Notes: a model not told the origin generated them from the sequence alone. 64,000 nt of DNA from Geobacter argillaceus (GCF_007830735.1 NZ_VLLN01000013.1:48001-112000); one strand, 5' to 3'; positions 25,932-33,531 are shown, counted from the first letter of the stretch. Program-made: numbers and translations.

Positions 25932-27430
25932 GGTGTCCCCCCGGTGAGGCCGGTCAGCAGGGCAACCGGGACCTTCAGCAGATCGAGCACCGGCTTCGGG
26001 TGCAGCCCCAGATACAGGTCAATGAGCGCCATGACGGTCAAAATAGTCCCCTCCCTGAACGTCAGGTCCGGGAGAGAGAGCGGGCGCCGCTCATCCAGGA
26101 ACAGGACCTCCTGCACCAGCTTGACCGTGTAGGCCAGCGGCAGGACGATCCCCAGGAAGGCCAGCACCGCGGCCAGCGGCTGGACCCGGAAGGTGCCGGT
26201 CAGGATCAGGAACTCGCCCACAAAATTGTTGAGACCGGGCAGCCCGGCCGAGGCCATGGCAAAGAGCAGGAACAGGCCGGAAAGGAGCGGCACCTTTCCC
26301 CACAGACCGCCGTAGGCTGCGACCTCCCGGGTACCGGTCCGCTCGTCAAGCATCCCTACCAGGGCAAAGAGGGCAGCAGTCGTTACCCCGTGGTTGACCA
26401 TCTGCAGGACAGCCCCGGAGAGGGCCATTGGTGTCCAGGCAGCGATGCCCAACGCCACAAACCCCATGTGGCCGACGCTGGAGTAGGCCACCAGCCGTTT
26501 CATGTCGGTCTGGGCGAAGGCAACCCACGAGGCATAGAGAATGCCGATTACGGCGACGATGATGAGGAGCGGCGTCAATGTTTTGGCAGCTGCCGGGAAG
26601 AGTGGGTAGCCGAAGCGGATCAGCCCATAGGCACCGGTCTTGAGCAGCAGGCCGGCCAGGATGACGCTGCCGGCAGTGGGGGCGTCGGTGTGGGCGTCGG
26701 GGAGCCAGGTATGGAGGGGGAACAGCGGAAACTTGATGGCAAAGGCCAGGAGGAAGGCGGCAAAGAGCCAGACCCCGGCCTGGGCTGGGATGATCGTGCC
26801 GGTCAAGGACATGAGGCCAAAGGTGTACTGCCCGGTCTGACTGCCGTGCAAAAGGTAGATGCCGATGATTGCCAGGAGCATCAGGAGCGAGCCGGCCAGG
26901 GTGTAGAGGAAGAACTTTATTGCCGAGTAGATCCGCCGGCCGTGTCCCCAGATGCCGATCAGAAAAAACATCGGGACCAGCATCACCTCCCAGAAGAGGT
27001 AGAAGAGGAACAGGTCCAGGGCCAGGAAGACCCCCATGATGCCGCTCTCCATCACCAGCAGCAGGGAGTAGTGCAGGCTGGACCGTTCCCTGATAGCGTT
27101 CCAGGAAACCACCATCCCCACCACGGTGACAAAGGCGGTCAGGAGCACCAGCAGCAGGCTGATCCCGTCCATCCCGAGCGTGTAGCGGGCACCGAGCCGG
27201 CCGATCCATGGCAGGTCCTCCAGCAGGAAGAAGCCGGGGAGTCTGGTGCCGGGCAGTAGCCGTGCCGCTGCCACCTCCAGGGTCAACCAGCCGGACAGGG
27301 CCAGTTCGGCCAGCCCGAACCCAAGGGCAATCTTTTGTGCCCGCTCCCGGCACTGCCAGACCGGCAGCAGGCAGAGCACGCCTAAAAGCGGCAGAAAGAC
27401 GAGGCAGCTGAGGAGTGGATAGCCGGTCAT
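25928..27430 (-). CDS. nuoM: NADH-quinone oxidoreductase subunit M
   Basis: A 500-residue proton-channel membrane subunit. The ATG at 27430 overlaps the nuoL stop (ATGA); the frame extends 34 codons further upstream only as a shadow inside nuoL. 'GMDGISLLLVLLTAFVTVVG', 'FPLHTWLPDAHTDAPTAGSV' and 'KRLVAYSSVGHMGFVALGI' are the standard NuoM/Mrp motifs, including the channel Glu in 'FYLFWEVMLVPMFFLIGIWG' and the conserved lysines. Fourteen hydrophobic segments are visible. It is co-translated with nuoL and nuoN. Confidence 0.96.
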   Translation of the reverse strand: MTGYPLLSCLVFLPLLGVLCLLPVWQCRERAQKIALGFGLAELALSGWLTLEVAAARLLPGTRLPGFFLLEDLPWIGRLGARYTLGMDGISLLLVLLTAFVTVVGMVVSWNAIRERSSLHYSLLLVMESGIMGVFLALDLFLFYLFWEVMLVPMFFLIGIWGHGRRIYSAIKFFLYTLAGSLLMLLAIIGIYLLHGSQTGQYTFGLMSLTGTIIPAQAGVWLFAAFLLAFAIKFPLFPLHTWLPDAHTDAPTAGSVILAGLLLKTGAYGLIRFGYPLFPAAAKTLTPLLIIVAVIGILYASWVAFAQTDMKRLVAYSSVGHMGFVALGIAAWTPMALSGAVLQMVNHGVTTAALFALVGMLDERTGTREVAAYGGLWGKVPLLSGLFLLFAMASAGLPGLNNFVGEFLILTGTFRVQPLAAVLAFLGIVLPLAYTVKLVQEVLFLDERRPLSLPDLTFREGTILTVMALIDLYLGLHPKPVLDLLKVPVALLTGLTGGTP

Positions 27431-29388
27431 CGAAACAGCACCCACACTAGATACCCCATCACCAGCGCCGCGCCGGCGGCAAGACTCAGCAGGTAGACCG
27501 AAACCCGGCCACTGGTCCAGCGGCCGAGCCACTGGCCGGTCCGGCCGAGGAGGTCGGCGAACCGGTCAAGGGAGTCGTCGATGATCCCTTCATCCACCGT
27601 CTGCCAGAGGATGCCGGCCAGCCGCTCGTAGGGGCGGATGATGAGGGTGCGGTAGAGCCGGTCCACATACCAGCCATACAGCAGGAAGGCGGTGAGGCCG
27701 GTCGGCTCCTGTTCAGCTTCGGAGATCCTGGTCTGCCGAGCAGCACCGGCATAGCGGGTTCTGGCCACCAGGAACCCGGCCAGACAGGCGATTGTCGCCG
27801 CTCCCTGGAGTAACAGTTCGGTCCCGGCTTTGGCATGGTGGGGAGGACCGGTGACCGGTGCCAGGAGGTCTGTCAAGACGCTGTGGCCGAGAAACTCCGG
27901 GAGGTTTAGCAGTCCACCGCCAAGTCCGAGGAGGGCGAGCGGGAGCAGGGTGAGCTCCATGAGGCGAGGGAGCTGAAATAGTGCTTCCCCCTTTGGGAAA
28001 GGGGGATCGAGGGGGATTTGCTTATGGGCAGCGTCGGAAATCCCCCCTGGCCCCCCTTTCTCAAAGGGGGGAGTATGAGGCTCACCGGCGAAGACCAGGT
28101 AGAGCAGGCGGAAGCTGTAGAGTGCGGTGATGTAGGCTGTGGCGAGGCCGAGCAGGTAGAGCCCGCCGTAGAGCGCGCCGCCTCTTTCCCAGACCGCTGC
28201 CAGGATCGAGTCCTTGCTGAAGAAGCCGCCGGTGAGTGGCACTCCGGCCAGACAGAACGTTCCGGCCAGAAACGGCCAGAAGGTGCCGGGCATGGATCTT
28301 CGCACCCCACCCATCCGGAAGATGTCCTGTTCGTGGTGCAGGGCGGTGATGATGCAGCCGGCACCCAGGAAGAGAAGTGCCTTGAAGAAGGCGTGGATCA
28401 GCAGGTGGAAGGTGGCGGCGGTCACGGCCCCGGCACCGACGCCGAGGATCATGTAGCCGATCTGGCTGATGGTGGAGTAGGCCAGTACCCGCTTCAGGTC
28501 ACGCTGGGCCAGGGCGCAGGAGGCGCCGAAGAAGGCGGTCACCCCGCCGGTTATGGCTATGGCCGCCAGGGCGGTCGCTGAGCCGCCGATGAACGGCAGC
28601 ATCCGGGCCAGCAGGTAGACTCCGGCTGTCACCATGGTGGCGGCGTGGATCAAAGCCGAGACCGGAGTCGGACCGGCCATGGCATCCGGCAGCCAGACCA
28701 TCAGCGGCACCTGGGCCGACTTCCCCATGGCGCCGATCAGGAACAGGATACCGAGTGTGGTCACGACACCGGCAGGGATCAGGAACCCCATGGTGTTCAG
28801 TTCGGTGATCGATACCGTGCCAAAGAGCTGAAAGAGCCAGATGATGGCGATCCCGAGGGCCGTGTCGCCGATCCGGGTGGTGATGAACGCCTTGCGGCCG
28901 GCATCGGCGTTCTTCGTGTCCTTGTACCAGAAGCCGATCAGGGCGTAGGAACAGAAGCCGACCCCCTCCCAACCGAGGTAGAGGAGCGGCAGGTTCTCGG
29001 CCAGGACCAGCACCAGCATGGCGCAGACGAACAGGTTCAGGAGGGCGAAGAAGCGGACATACCCCGGATCGTCGGCCATGTAGGCCACCGAGTAGAGGTG
29101 GATCAAGCCGCAGACAAAAGTGATCATCACGGTCAGGGAGAGGGAGAGCGGGTCCAGGTACAGGGTGAGCGGAGCCTTGAAGTCGAAGACGGACAGCCAG
29201 GAAGCGAGCTCCACCGTCACCGGCGTGCGGTAGAGGGCGAAGGCACCGGCCGCCGCAGCGAAGCTTCCCCAGACCGTCCCGCAGGCAATGGTCTCCACGA
29301 CCCGGCGCGGCAATAGGCGGCCGACCAGGGAATTGATCGTGGCTCCCAGCAGGGGGAGGAGGAGTATGAGGGTGAGGTAGGGTTTCAT
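27427..29388 (-). CDS. nuoL: NADH-quinone oxidoreductase subunit L, with repeat-derived insert
   Basis: A 653-residue distal proton-channel subunit with a long C-terminal lateral helix region. The core motifs 'GWEGVGFCSYALIGFWYKD', 'VPLMVWLPDAMAGPTPVSAL' and 'KRVLAYSTISQIGYMILGVG' are intact. Residues 437-471 ('PHTPPFEKGGPGG' through 'IPLDPPFPKGE') have no counterpart in ordinary NuoL and are encoded by a palindromic repeat inserted in frame, in the loop after 'LLYLVFAGE'. The ATG has no purine-rich ribosome binding site; the preceding bases are the edge of a 2 kb islet that separates nuoL from nuoK. Expression may therefore be weaker than that of the upstream genes. Confidence 0.94.
   Translation of the reverse strand: MKPYLTLILLLPLLGATINSLVGRLLPRRVVETIACGTVWGSFAAAAGAFALYRTPVTVELASWLSVFDFKAPLTLYLDPLSLSLTVMITFVCGLIHLYSVAYMADDPGYVRFFALLNLFVCAMLVLVLAENLPLLYLGWEGVGFCSYALIGFWYKDTKNADAGRKAFITTRIGDTALGIAIIWLFQLFGTVSITELNTMGFLIPAGVVTTLGILFLIGAMGKSAQVPLMVWLPDAMAGPTPVSALIHAATMVTAGVYLLARMLPFIGGSATALAAIAITGGVTAFFGASCALAQRDLKRVLAYSTISQIGYMILGVGAGAVTAATFHLLIHAFFKALLFLGAGCIITALHHEQDIFRMGGVRRSMPGTFWPFLAGTFCLAGVPLTGGFFSKDSILAAVWERGGALYGGLYLLGLATAYITALYSFRLLYLVFAGEPHTPPFEKGGPGGISDAAHKQIPLDPPFPKGEALFQLPRLMELTLLPLALLGLGGGLLNLPEFLGHSVLTDLLAPVTGPPHHAKAGTELLLQGAATIACLAGFLVARTRYAGAARQTRISEAEQEPTGLTAFLLYGWYVDRLYRTLIIRPYERLAGILWQTVDEGIIDDSLDRFADLLGRTGQWLGRWTSGRVSVYLLSLAAGAALVMGYLVWVLFR
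27983..28072. repeat. Palindromic repeat inserted in frame within nuoL
   Basis: Two C/G-run hairpins face each other: CCCCCTTTGGGAAAGGGGG at the left and a CCCCCCTTTCTCAAAGGGGGG-type hairpin at the right. They are joined by GC-poor spacer and flanked by GATCGAGGGGGATTT-like and AAATCCCCCCTGG-like arms. Its length keeps the nuoL frame. The same style of element lies at the nuoJ/nuoK junction and between nuoE and nuoBCD. Confidence 0.8.
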
Positions 29389-29431
29389 GTCATTATCATC
29401 AAAGTTGAAAAAGTTGGTCGTGATATCTCCA

Positions 29432-29536
29432 TTACTGTTTTGTCGGTCTTCCCTCCAGGTACAGAGTATCTGCGCTCAAATCTGCCTCGTTGTCCCACTC
29501 CACGAAGTAGCCACCGTTGCGTATTCGCTTAAACAT
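29432..29536 (-). pseudogene. Remnant of a DUF2442-like gene (C-terminal part)
   Basis: A 34-codon minus-strand frame reads 'MFKRIRNGGYFVEWDNEADL' and then 'SADTLYLEG' before its stop. The open frame continues upstream without an ATG to about 29590 ('RFRKVAALRNIG'). This resembles the last third of DUF2442 proteins, small partners of toxin-like DUF4160 genes. The 5' part is absent, so it is probably a fragment left after deletion. It forms the nuoL-proximal edge of the islet. Identification is tentative. Confidence 0.4.
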
Positions 29537-29648
29537 GCCAATGTTGCGCAGGGCTGCAACCTTCCTAAACCTGGAGTGTAGCAACAATGCAAGACTTGAA
29601 AAACTCCGAAAATAGCTCTATATTCAGAGCTTATCATAGGAGGTAGTT

Positions 29649-29906
29649 ATGCACATCGATACCATTTACGCTGATCTTTCAGTTAGCATGTCGGAATTCA
29701 AGAAAAATCCGGCGCAGGTACTCCGTACCGCTGGAGAAAAACCGGTTGCGATTCTTAATCACAACCGTCCAGCATTTTACATGGTAACACCAAAAATTTT
29801 TGAGGCTCTTGTCGAAGCCCTTGCCGACCGTGAATTAACGGAACTTGTCCGCCACCGGCTTGCGCAAAAAGATCAGGCTGTCGAGGTCGACATTGACACC
29901 ATCTGA
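29649..29906 (+). CDS. Phd/YefM-family antitoxin
   Basis: An 85-residue protein. 'DLSVSMSEFKKNPAQVLRTA' followed by 'EKPVAILNHNRPAFYMVTP' is the characteristic DNA-binding fold of Phd/YefM antitoxins, which repress their own operon and neutralise a RelE- or Doc-type toxin. AGGAGG lies 5 nt before the ATG. It is on the plus strand, against the nuo operon. The cognate toxin downstream is truncated, so this antitoxin is now an orphan, possibly acting on other RelE systems or retained by chance. The C-terminal toxin-binding tail is present. Confidence 0.85.
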   Translation: MHIDTIYADLSVSMSEFKKNPAQVLRTAGEKPVAILNHNRPAFYMVTPKIFEALVEALADRELTELVRHRLAQKDQAVEVDIDTI

Positions 29907-30021
29907 AGCCGACAAGGGGAAAACCGCATATACCCTCAAGTTTGTCCCCGATGCTCTCAAGGAATGGCAGGCTCTTGACGGCAGCATCAAGGAACCTCTG
30001 CGCAAGGCGCTGGGGGAGTGA
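29893..30021 (+). pseudogene. Truncated RelE-type toxin
   Basis: A 42-codon frame starts with TTG inside the antitoxin's 3' end, the usual overlap in such operons. It reads 'YTLKFVPDALKEWQALDGSI' and then 'KEPLRKALGE' before a stop. This matches the N-terminal half of RelE toxins, which normally run to 85-95 residues. The catalytic basic and tyrosine residues in the missing C-terminal half are gone, so it should be inactive. The break occurs where an inverted repeat begins. Confidence 0.7.
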
Positions 30022-30024
30022 AGA

Positions 30025-30071
30025 GTGTCAGGTCTACACATGTGACATTGTCAAGAGTGTAGGTCTGACAC
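30025..30071. repeat. Imperfect inverted repeat at the toxin truncation point
   Basis: The arms GTGTCAGGTCTACAC (30025-30039) and GTGTAGGTCTGACAC (30057-30071) are inverted copies with a few mismatches around a 17-nt centre. The element starts 4 nt after the premature stop of the RelE remnant. It may be a REP- or MITE-like sequence whose insertion, or the deletion beside it, removed the rest of the toxin. Confidence 0.55.
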
Positions 30072-30094
30072 CAACGCCCTTCAGTTGAACTTTT

Positions 30095-31021
30095 TCACTG
30101 CACAGATTGATTCTTGTGTAATGCTTCAATTGGCTTGGTTATAAAGGTATTTCTCGTGTAATCATTTTCCTTAAGGTCTACTGATTCTTTCCGATATATC
30201 TTGCCCGTCTTTTCATTGACAATCCAAATTTCTACGGGATTGATAACTACATAGTTGTACCTATTTATAATTTCCTTTGTTTTATCAATGGTTGGCTTGG
30301 AATGTGATTTGTAATTGTCTATGTAAGGGGCATATAAAGTTCCAATGATAACGATACCACCGTTATTGCTCAATTCCTTAGCTTCAGCAGGGGCCATTGG
30401 AATCTCGAAATCAATAAACCGTCGCTGTCTATAAAACTCGTCATAATACAAAGCGTATTTCAGCTTCACGATACCGTCACTAGCTACTTTAGGAGCATCG
30501 CGTCTCATTGAGATGGCAAACGACATATACTCATCTGCGGTTACATTTGCCTTTACACCGAATGCGTTGGTTCCGACATATTGTTTCCTTCCTACTTTTA
30601 TGCTTGAAATATCAATTGACTCCCCGGCAAGAGGCAGAGTGACTGTCATTGCTTTCTTGTCAGCATCATAGTTATATCGGATATCCATATTCGAGTAGAA
30701 GCCGACCGTGTCGCAGAACTTCAAATTGCCAACAAGTGTCTTCTCACATAATTTTTGGCGTCTTGCTTCGTATTCCTCGGTGCTTTCATATTCATTCTTG
30801 TCGAGTTCACTTTTCTTTGAGAGCAGAGCGCGATATATGCTGATTGCATCATTTGTGGACTGTCGACTGAAGACATTCGCAGTAACATCGAAAGGTTTTT
30901 CTGGTTTGCTTTGCGACCCCTTCGTTTTCGCACTCTTTTTTGGTGCAGCATGAACAGAATCGGTTAGGAAAAAGCCCCATGATGTCAGTACGCAAATAAT
31001 TAGGATTGTCTTGATCCGCAT
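30095..31021 (-). CDS. Secreted protein of unknown function (nuoK-nuoL islet)
   Basis: A 308-residue protein. The start at 31021 has GGAGGATAT immediately upstream and is followed by a signal peptide ('KTILIICVLTSWGFFLTDSV', then an A-x-A-like 'VHAA' cleavage site). A Lys/Ser-rich linker precedes a mixed alpha-beta domain with the segments 'TEEYEARRQKLCEKTLVGN', 'FYSNMDIRYNYDADKKAMTV' and 'YALYYDEFYRQRRFIDFEIP'. It has only two Cys after the signal. I do not recognise the family. The AT-rich codon usage differs from the flanking nuo genes and supports an acquired origin. It follows the 93-residue gene on the same strand after about 70 nt. Confidence 0.75.
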   Translation of the reverse strand: MRIKTILIICVLTSWGFFLTDSVHAAPKKSAKTKGSQSKPEKPFDVTANVFSRQSTNDAISIYRALLSKKSELDKNEYESTEEYEARRQKLCEKTLVGNLKFCDTVGFYSNMDIRYNYDADKKAMTVTLPLAGESIDISSIKVGRKQYVGTNAFGVKANVTADEYMSFAISMRRDAPKVASDGIVKLKYALYYDEFYRQRRFIDFEIPMAPAEAKELSNNGGIVIIGTLYAPYIDNYKSHSKPTIDKTKEIINRYNYVVINPVEIWIVNEKTGKIYRKESVDLKENDYTRNTFITKPIEALHKNQSVQ

Positions 31022-31092
31022 ATATCCTCCAGTTTCGCATCCAGCCTCTGTTTTTCCTTTATCTCTTTTTAGGTTGGTTTCATGTTCGATGC

Positions 31093-31374
31093 CTAGCCCC
31101 AAAAAGTCCGGCAGTATGCCTTGCCGTCAATTTTCTTGTATTCAATGAGGTTTTGATCTTCCAGTAGCCTTGCAATAATGGCGAAAAGCCATCCCTTCTC
31201 GCCGTATTGCTTGTTGTTCTTTGGCACAGCAACAAAATTTAGTTCGAGCTTGCTCCTTACCTGTGCCGCTGGAACCCATCGATCTTTTGCTGATGCCTCT
31301 TGGCTGCGAATGTAGTTTAGGACTTCCATCGACATTTCCTTCAGAAGCCCATGAATCCGTTCTTTCGCGTCCAT
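31093..31374 (-). CDS. Small protein of unknown function, possible winged-helix fold
   Basis: A 93-residue protein with a strong GAGGAGG before its ATG. The sequence is soluble and helical at the N-terminus ('ERIHGLLKEMSMEVLNYIRS'), then 'WVPAAQVRSKLELNF' and 'WLFAIIARLLEDQNLIEYKK' with a short beta-hairpin end ('GKAYCRTFWG'). The pattern helix, helix-turn-helix and beta-wing resembles small winged-helix proteins, but I cannot name a family. It is the first gene of the islet after nuoK and is probably co-transcribed with the secreted protein downstream. Confidence 0.6.
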   Translation of the reverse strand: MDAKERIHGLLKEMSMEVLNYIRSQEASAKDRWVPAAQVRSKLELNFVAVPKNNKQYGEKGWLFAIIARLLEDQNLIEYKKIDGKAYCRTFWG

Positions 31375-31412
31375 TGTTGCCTCCTCATATTTCAGTCGTT
31401 CAACTCATTGAG

Positions 31413-31436
31413 CAGTTCACGCGCGCGCGTGAACTG
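31413..31436. repeat. Perfect 24-nt palindrome
   Basis: A perfectly self-complementary 24-nt sequence with CAGTTCAC and GTGAACTG arms around alternating GC steps. It lies 40 nt downstream of the nuoK stop and 40 nt upstream of the 93-residue gene. It has no U-tract. It could be an operator for a dimeric regulator encoded in the islet or a cruciform-prone junction mark. Confidence 0.7.
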
Positions 31437-31478
31437 GTGATCATCCCAAATGGGACATTTAGTCAGTGATCATTAAAA

Positions 31479-31784
31479 CTAACCCTGCATCTCACTGAAC
31501 GCATCGGCATTCACGGTCTTCTTCCGCCGCTGCAGATAGACTACCAGCGCCAGGGCCAGGGAGACCTCGGCCGAGGTCATGGCCATGATCATCAGGGCGA
31601 AGATCTGGCCGTCCACGTTCCAACGGGCCGCGCCCCCCACGAACACCAGCATGGCGGCGTTCAGCATCACCTCGATGCCGATCAGCATCATGATGATGTT
31701 GCTCCGCCAGGCGAGCACCCCCACCAGCCCCAGGACGAAGAGGATGGCAGCGAGAATCAGGACGTGCTCCAGAGGGACGATCAT
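31479..31784 (-). CDS. nuoK: NADH-quinone oxidoreductase subunit K
   Basis: A 101-residue subunit with three membrane helices. 'VLILAAILFVLGLVGVLAWR' and 'MLIGIEVMLNAAMLVFVG' carry the conserved Glu in helix 2 (GIEVMLN), and 'TSAEVSLALALVVYLQRRK' carries the second Glu; both are part of the proton path near NuoJ. The ATG overlaps the nuoJ stop (ATGA). Downstream the operon is interrupted by a 2 kb islet before nuoL. Confidence 0.96.
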   Translation of the reverse strand: MIVPLEHVLILAAILFVLGLVGVLAWRSNIIMMLIGIEVMLNAAMLVFVGGAARWNVDGQIFALMIMAMTSAEVSLALALVVYLQRRKKTVNADAFSEMQG

Positions 31785-32350
31785 ATACCCCCCCTCGATC
31801 CCCCCTTGTCAGGGGGGAGGAATGGCTTGTCTCCTCCCCTGACAAGGGGAGGTTGGGAGGGGTTGGCTTTGCGTCTTTTCCCTAAGTAGAGCGTCCCGAC
31901 CACGGCAAACAAGAGTTGCATGGAGATCACCTCCACGGCAACCCCATATTTCTGAAACAGAACGCGGCTGAACTCCCGGACGCTCACCGGCGGAGCAGCC
32001 CCAGAGCTTGTCCGGGCACCAGCGGCCAGGGTCACGATGGCGCCGAGGATAATTCCCCCCAGCAGCAGGGCCGGCCACCACTCCCGCAGGTGGGGACGCC
32101 AGGCCTTTTCCGGGTGGCCGAGATCCAGCATCATGATGACGAAGAGAAACAGCACCATGATGGCGCCGGCGTAGATGATCACCTCGAACACCGCCACCAC
32201 CGGCGCGGCCAGCAGGTAGAAGATCACCGCCAGGGCGAAGAAGGAGGTGACCAGGTAGACGATGGCGTGCACCGGGTGCTTTTCGGTGATGGCGAGGATG
32301 GTGCCGACGACGGTGACGACTGCGAGGATGTAAAAAAGGATTTGTTCCAT
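31781..32350 (-). CDS. nuoJ: NADH-quinone oxidoreductase subunit J, repeat-encoded tail
   Basis: A 189-residue membrane subunit with five helices ('ILFYILAVVTVVGTILAITE', 'VAVFEVIIYAGAIMVLFLFV'). The second of these contains the flexible helix-3 pi-bulge region that gates quinone coupling. The normal protein ends near residue 162 ('LYLGKRRK'). The last 27 residues ('ANPSQPPLVRGGDKPFLPP' and on to 'GGI') are Pro/Gly-rich and encoded by a palindromic repeat. The insertion has been tolerated as a tail that still ends in the ATGA overlap with nuoK. Confidence 0.94.
   Translation of the reverse strand: MEQILFYILAVVTVVGTILAITEKHPVHAIVYLVTSFFALAVIFYLLAAPVVAVFEVIIYAGAIMVLFLFVIMMLDLGHPEKAWRPHLREWWPALLLGGIILGAIVTLAAGARTSSGAAPPVSVREFSRVLFQKYGVAVEVISMQLLFAVVGTLYLGKRRKANPSQPPLVRGGDKPFLPPDKGGSRGGI
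31785..31862. repeat. Palindromic repeat forming the nuoJ 3' end
   Basis: Two facing hairpins, CCCCCCTTGTCAGGGGGG and CTCCCCTGACAAGGGGAG, are joined by a short spacer (AATGGCTTGT) and flanked by C-rich or G-rich arms. It is translated as the C-terminal tail of NuoJ and runs up to the nuoK start. It belongs to the same family as the elements inside nuoL and upstream of nuoE. Confidence 0.8.
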
Positions 32351-32360
32351 GTATTTCCAT

Positions 32361-32416
32361 GTAGGGGCGATCCTTGTGATCGCCCGGATCAGGGCGAATA
32401 CAAGATTCGCCCCTAC
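32361..32416. repeat. GTAGGGGC-type palindromic repeat between nuoI and nuoJ
   Basis: It begins GTAGGGGCGA and ends TCGCCCCTAC, with internal complementary segments (GATCCTTGTGATC, GGGCGAATACAAGATTCGCCC). It fills nearly the whole gap between nuoI and nuoJ. Similar ends occur at three places in the cob operon. Confidence 0.8.
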
Positions 32417-32422
32417 GTTGAT

Positions 32423-32953
32423 TTACGGCATCAACCCCCGTACGTCAACCGGCGGCTGTTCCTTTTCCCCTTCACCCCGCGGTTGGGCCACGCCGATGCC
32501 GGCCTGGCGGTAGAAGTTGTACTCGCTGTCCTTGCCGCCATGGTCGACCAGCAGATATTCCTTTTCATAGACCAGGTCCATGATGTCCCGTTTGCAGATT
32601 TCGTAATCCGGGGTCATCTGGATCGCCAGGGTGGGGCAGGCCTCGGCGCAGAGGCCACAGAAGATACAGCGGGAGAAGTTGATCCGGAACCACGCGGCGT
32701 AGCGCCGGCCGTCTGCCGTCTCTGCCGCCTGCATGGAGATGCAGTCCACCGGGCAGGCGGCAGAGCAGAGGTAGCAGGCAACGCACCGCTCCCCGCCGTC
32801 CGGGTCGCGGGTCAGGACGATTCGTGCCCGGTAGCGGGCGGGCGGCTGGCGCTTTTCTTCCGGATACTGGATGGTGACCGGTCGGCGGAAGATATGCTTC
32901 CAGGTGGTCCAGAACCCGGTGTAGATGGCTTTTATGTCGTCGAAAACAGGCAT
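32423..32953 (-). CDS. nuoI: NADH-quinone oxidoreductase subunit I
   Basis: A 176-residue peripheral-arm subunit with two [4Fe-4S] clusters (N6a, N6b). Both ferredoxin motifs are complete: '[12 protein letters not shown]' and '[12 protein letters not shown]'. The N-terminal amphipathic segment ('[20 protein letters not shown]') is normal for membrane docking. The C-terminal 40 residues contain a Glu/Lys stretch before the stop. It is preceded by an ankyrin gene and an intrinsic terminator, so nuoI to nuoN may depend on readthrough or an unseen promoter in this gap. Confidence 0.96.
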   Translation of the reverse strand: MPVFDDIKAIYTGFWTTWKHIFRRPVTIQYPEEKRQPPARYRARIVLTRDPDGGERCVACYLCSAACPVDCISMQAAETADGRRYAAWFRINFSRCIFCGLCAEACPTLAIQMTPDYEICKRDIMDLVYEKEYLLVDHGGKDSEYNFYRQAGIGVAQPRGEGEKEQPPVDVRGLMP

Positions 32954-33014
32954 GGCGGAAAACGCTCGCCCTTTCCTTGGTCGCTGGAAATGGTTTCGCG
33001 TTCAAGTCTAACAG

Positions 33015-33044
33015 AAAAGGGGCAGGTTTCATCCTGCCCCTTTT
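33015..33044 (-). terminator. Intrinsic terminator inside the nuo operon
   Basis: A perfect 12-bp stem (AAAAGGGGCAGG with its complement) and a 6-nt loop end in TTTT on the minus strand, 14 nt beyond the ankyrin-gene stop and 60 nt before nuoI. It would lower transcription of nuoI-nuoN relative to nuoA-nuoH. The symmetric A/T flanks mean it could act on both strands. Confidence 0.82.
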
Positions 33045-33057
33045 GTAAATTGTGTCG

Positions 33058-33531
33058 TCAGGCGGTGGCTTGTTTTGCCCGCTCCGCTTTCTGCAGCAGG
33101 GCAAAGGCCAAAGGATGGTCGTTGTTCTTGGCGTAGATCATGGCCGTGTTGCCGGCCAGGGTCTTGGCGTGGACGTCAGCCCCGTTGAGTATCAGGGTCT
33201 GGACGGTGTGATTGCAGCCATAGATGGCCGCGAGCATGAGGGGGGTGTGCCAGTCCTTGTCGCGGGCGTTGACGTCCGCTCCGCTGGCGATGAGGAGGTT
33301 CACTACTTCTAACTGGCCGTTGGCAGCGGCATAGTGGAGGGCCGTTTTCCCTTTTGCGCTTTTGGCCTCCAGCTCCGCGCCACGGCGGAGCAGGTCTTTG
33401 ACCCCCTCCGCATCACCCTCCTTGGCTGCCTCCATGAGTGGGGTGTGTCCTTGCTTGTTAACCGCGTTAACGTTATGCATACCCATCTCCCCCTTTCTGT
33501 TGATGCTGCCTGTCGCCACCGCTGTGTTCAT
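33058..33531 (-). CDS. Ankyrin-repeat protein within nuo operon
   Basis: A 157-residue soluble protein. The start at 33531 has GAGGAGG 7 nt upstream; the frame is open further 5' only as a shadow of nuoH. Four ankyrin repeats are visible: 'GHTPLMEAAKEGDAEGVKDL', 'GKTALHYAAANGQLEVVNLL', 'WHTPLMLAAIYGCNHTVQTL' and 'GNTAMIYAKNNDHPLAFALL'. There is no signal peptide. Ankyrin repeats mediate protein binding. Placement between nuoH and nuoI, with its own terminator, suggests an accessory inserted into the operon; a role in assembly or in redox-stress response is possible but not shown. Confidence 0.9.
   Translation of the reverse strand: MNTAVATGSINRKGEMGMHNVNAVNKQGHTPLMEAAKEGDAEGVKDLLRRGAELEAKSAKGKTALHYAAANGQLEVVNLLIASGADVNARDKDWHTPLMLAAIYGCNHTVQTLILNGADVHAKTLAGNTAMIYAKNNDHPLAFALLQKAERAKQATA

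Noticed and set aside
25793..27259. A 488-codon open frame opposite nuoM and nuoN
   Set aside because: It is the reverse-strand shadow of two conserved membrane subunits. The predicted protein is an unnatural run of Gln, Gly, Glu and His with no domains.
27983..28072. A CRISPR-like or phage origin for the nuoL repeat
   Set aside because: There are no regularly spaced direct repeats or cas genes. The structure is a pair of inverted hairpins, as in REP- or RPE-like elements.
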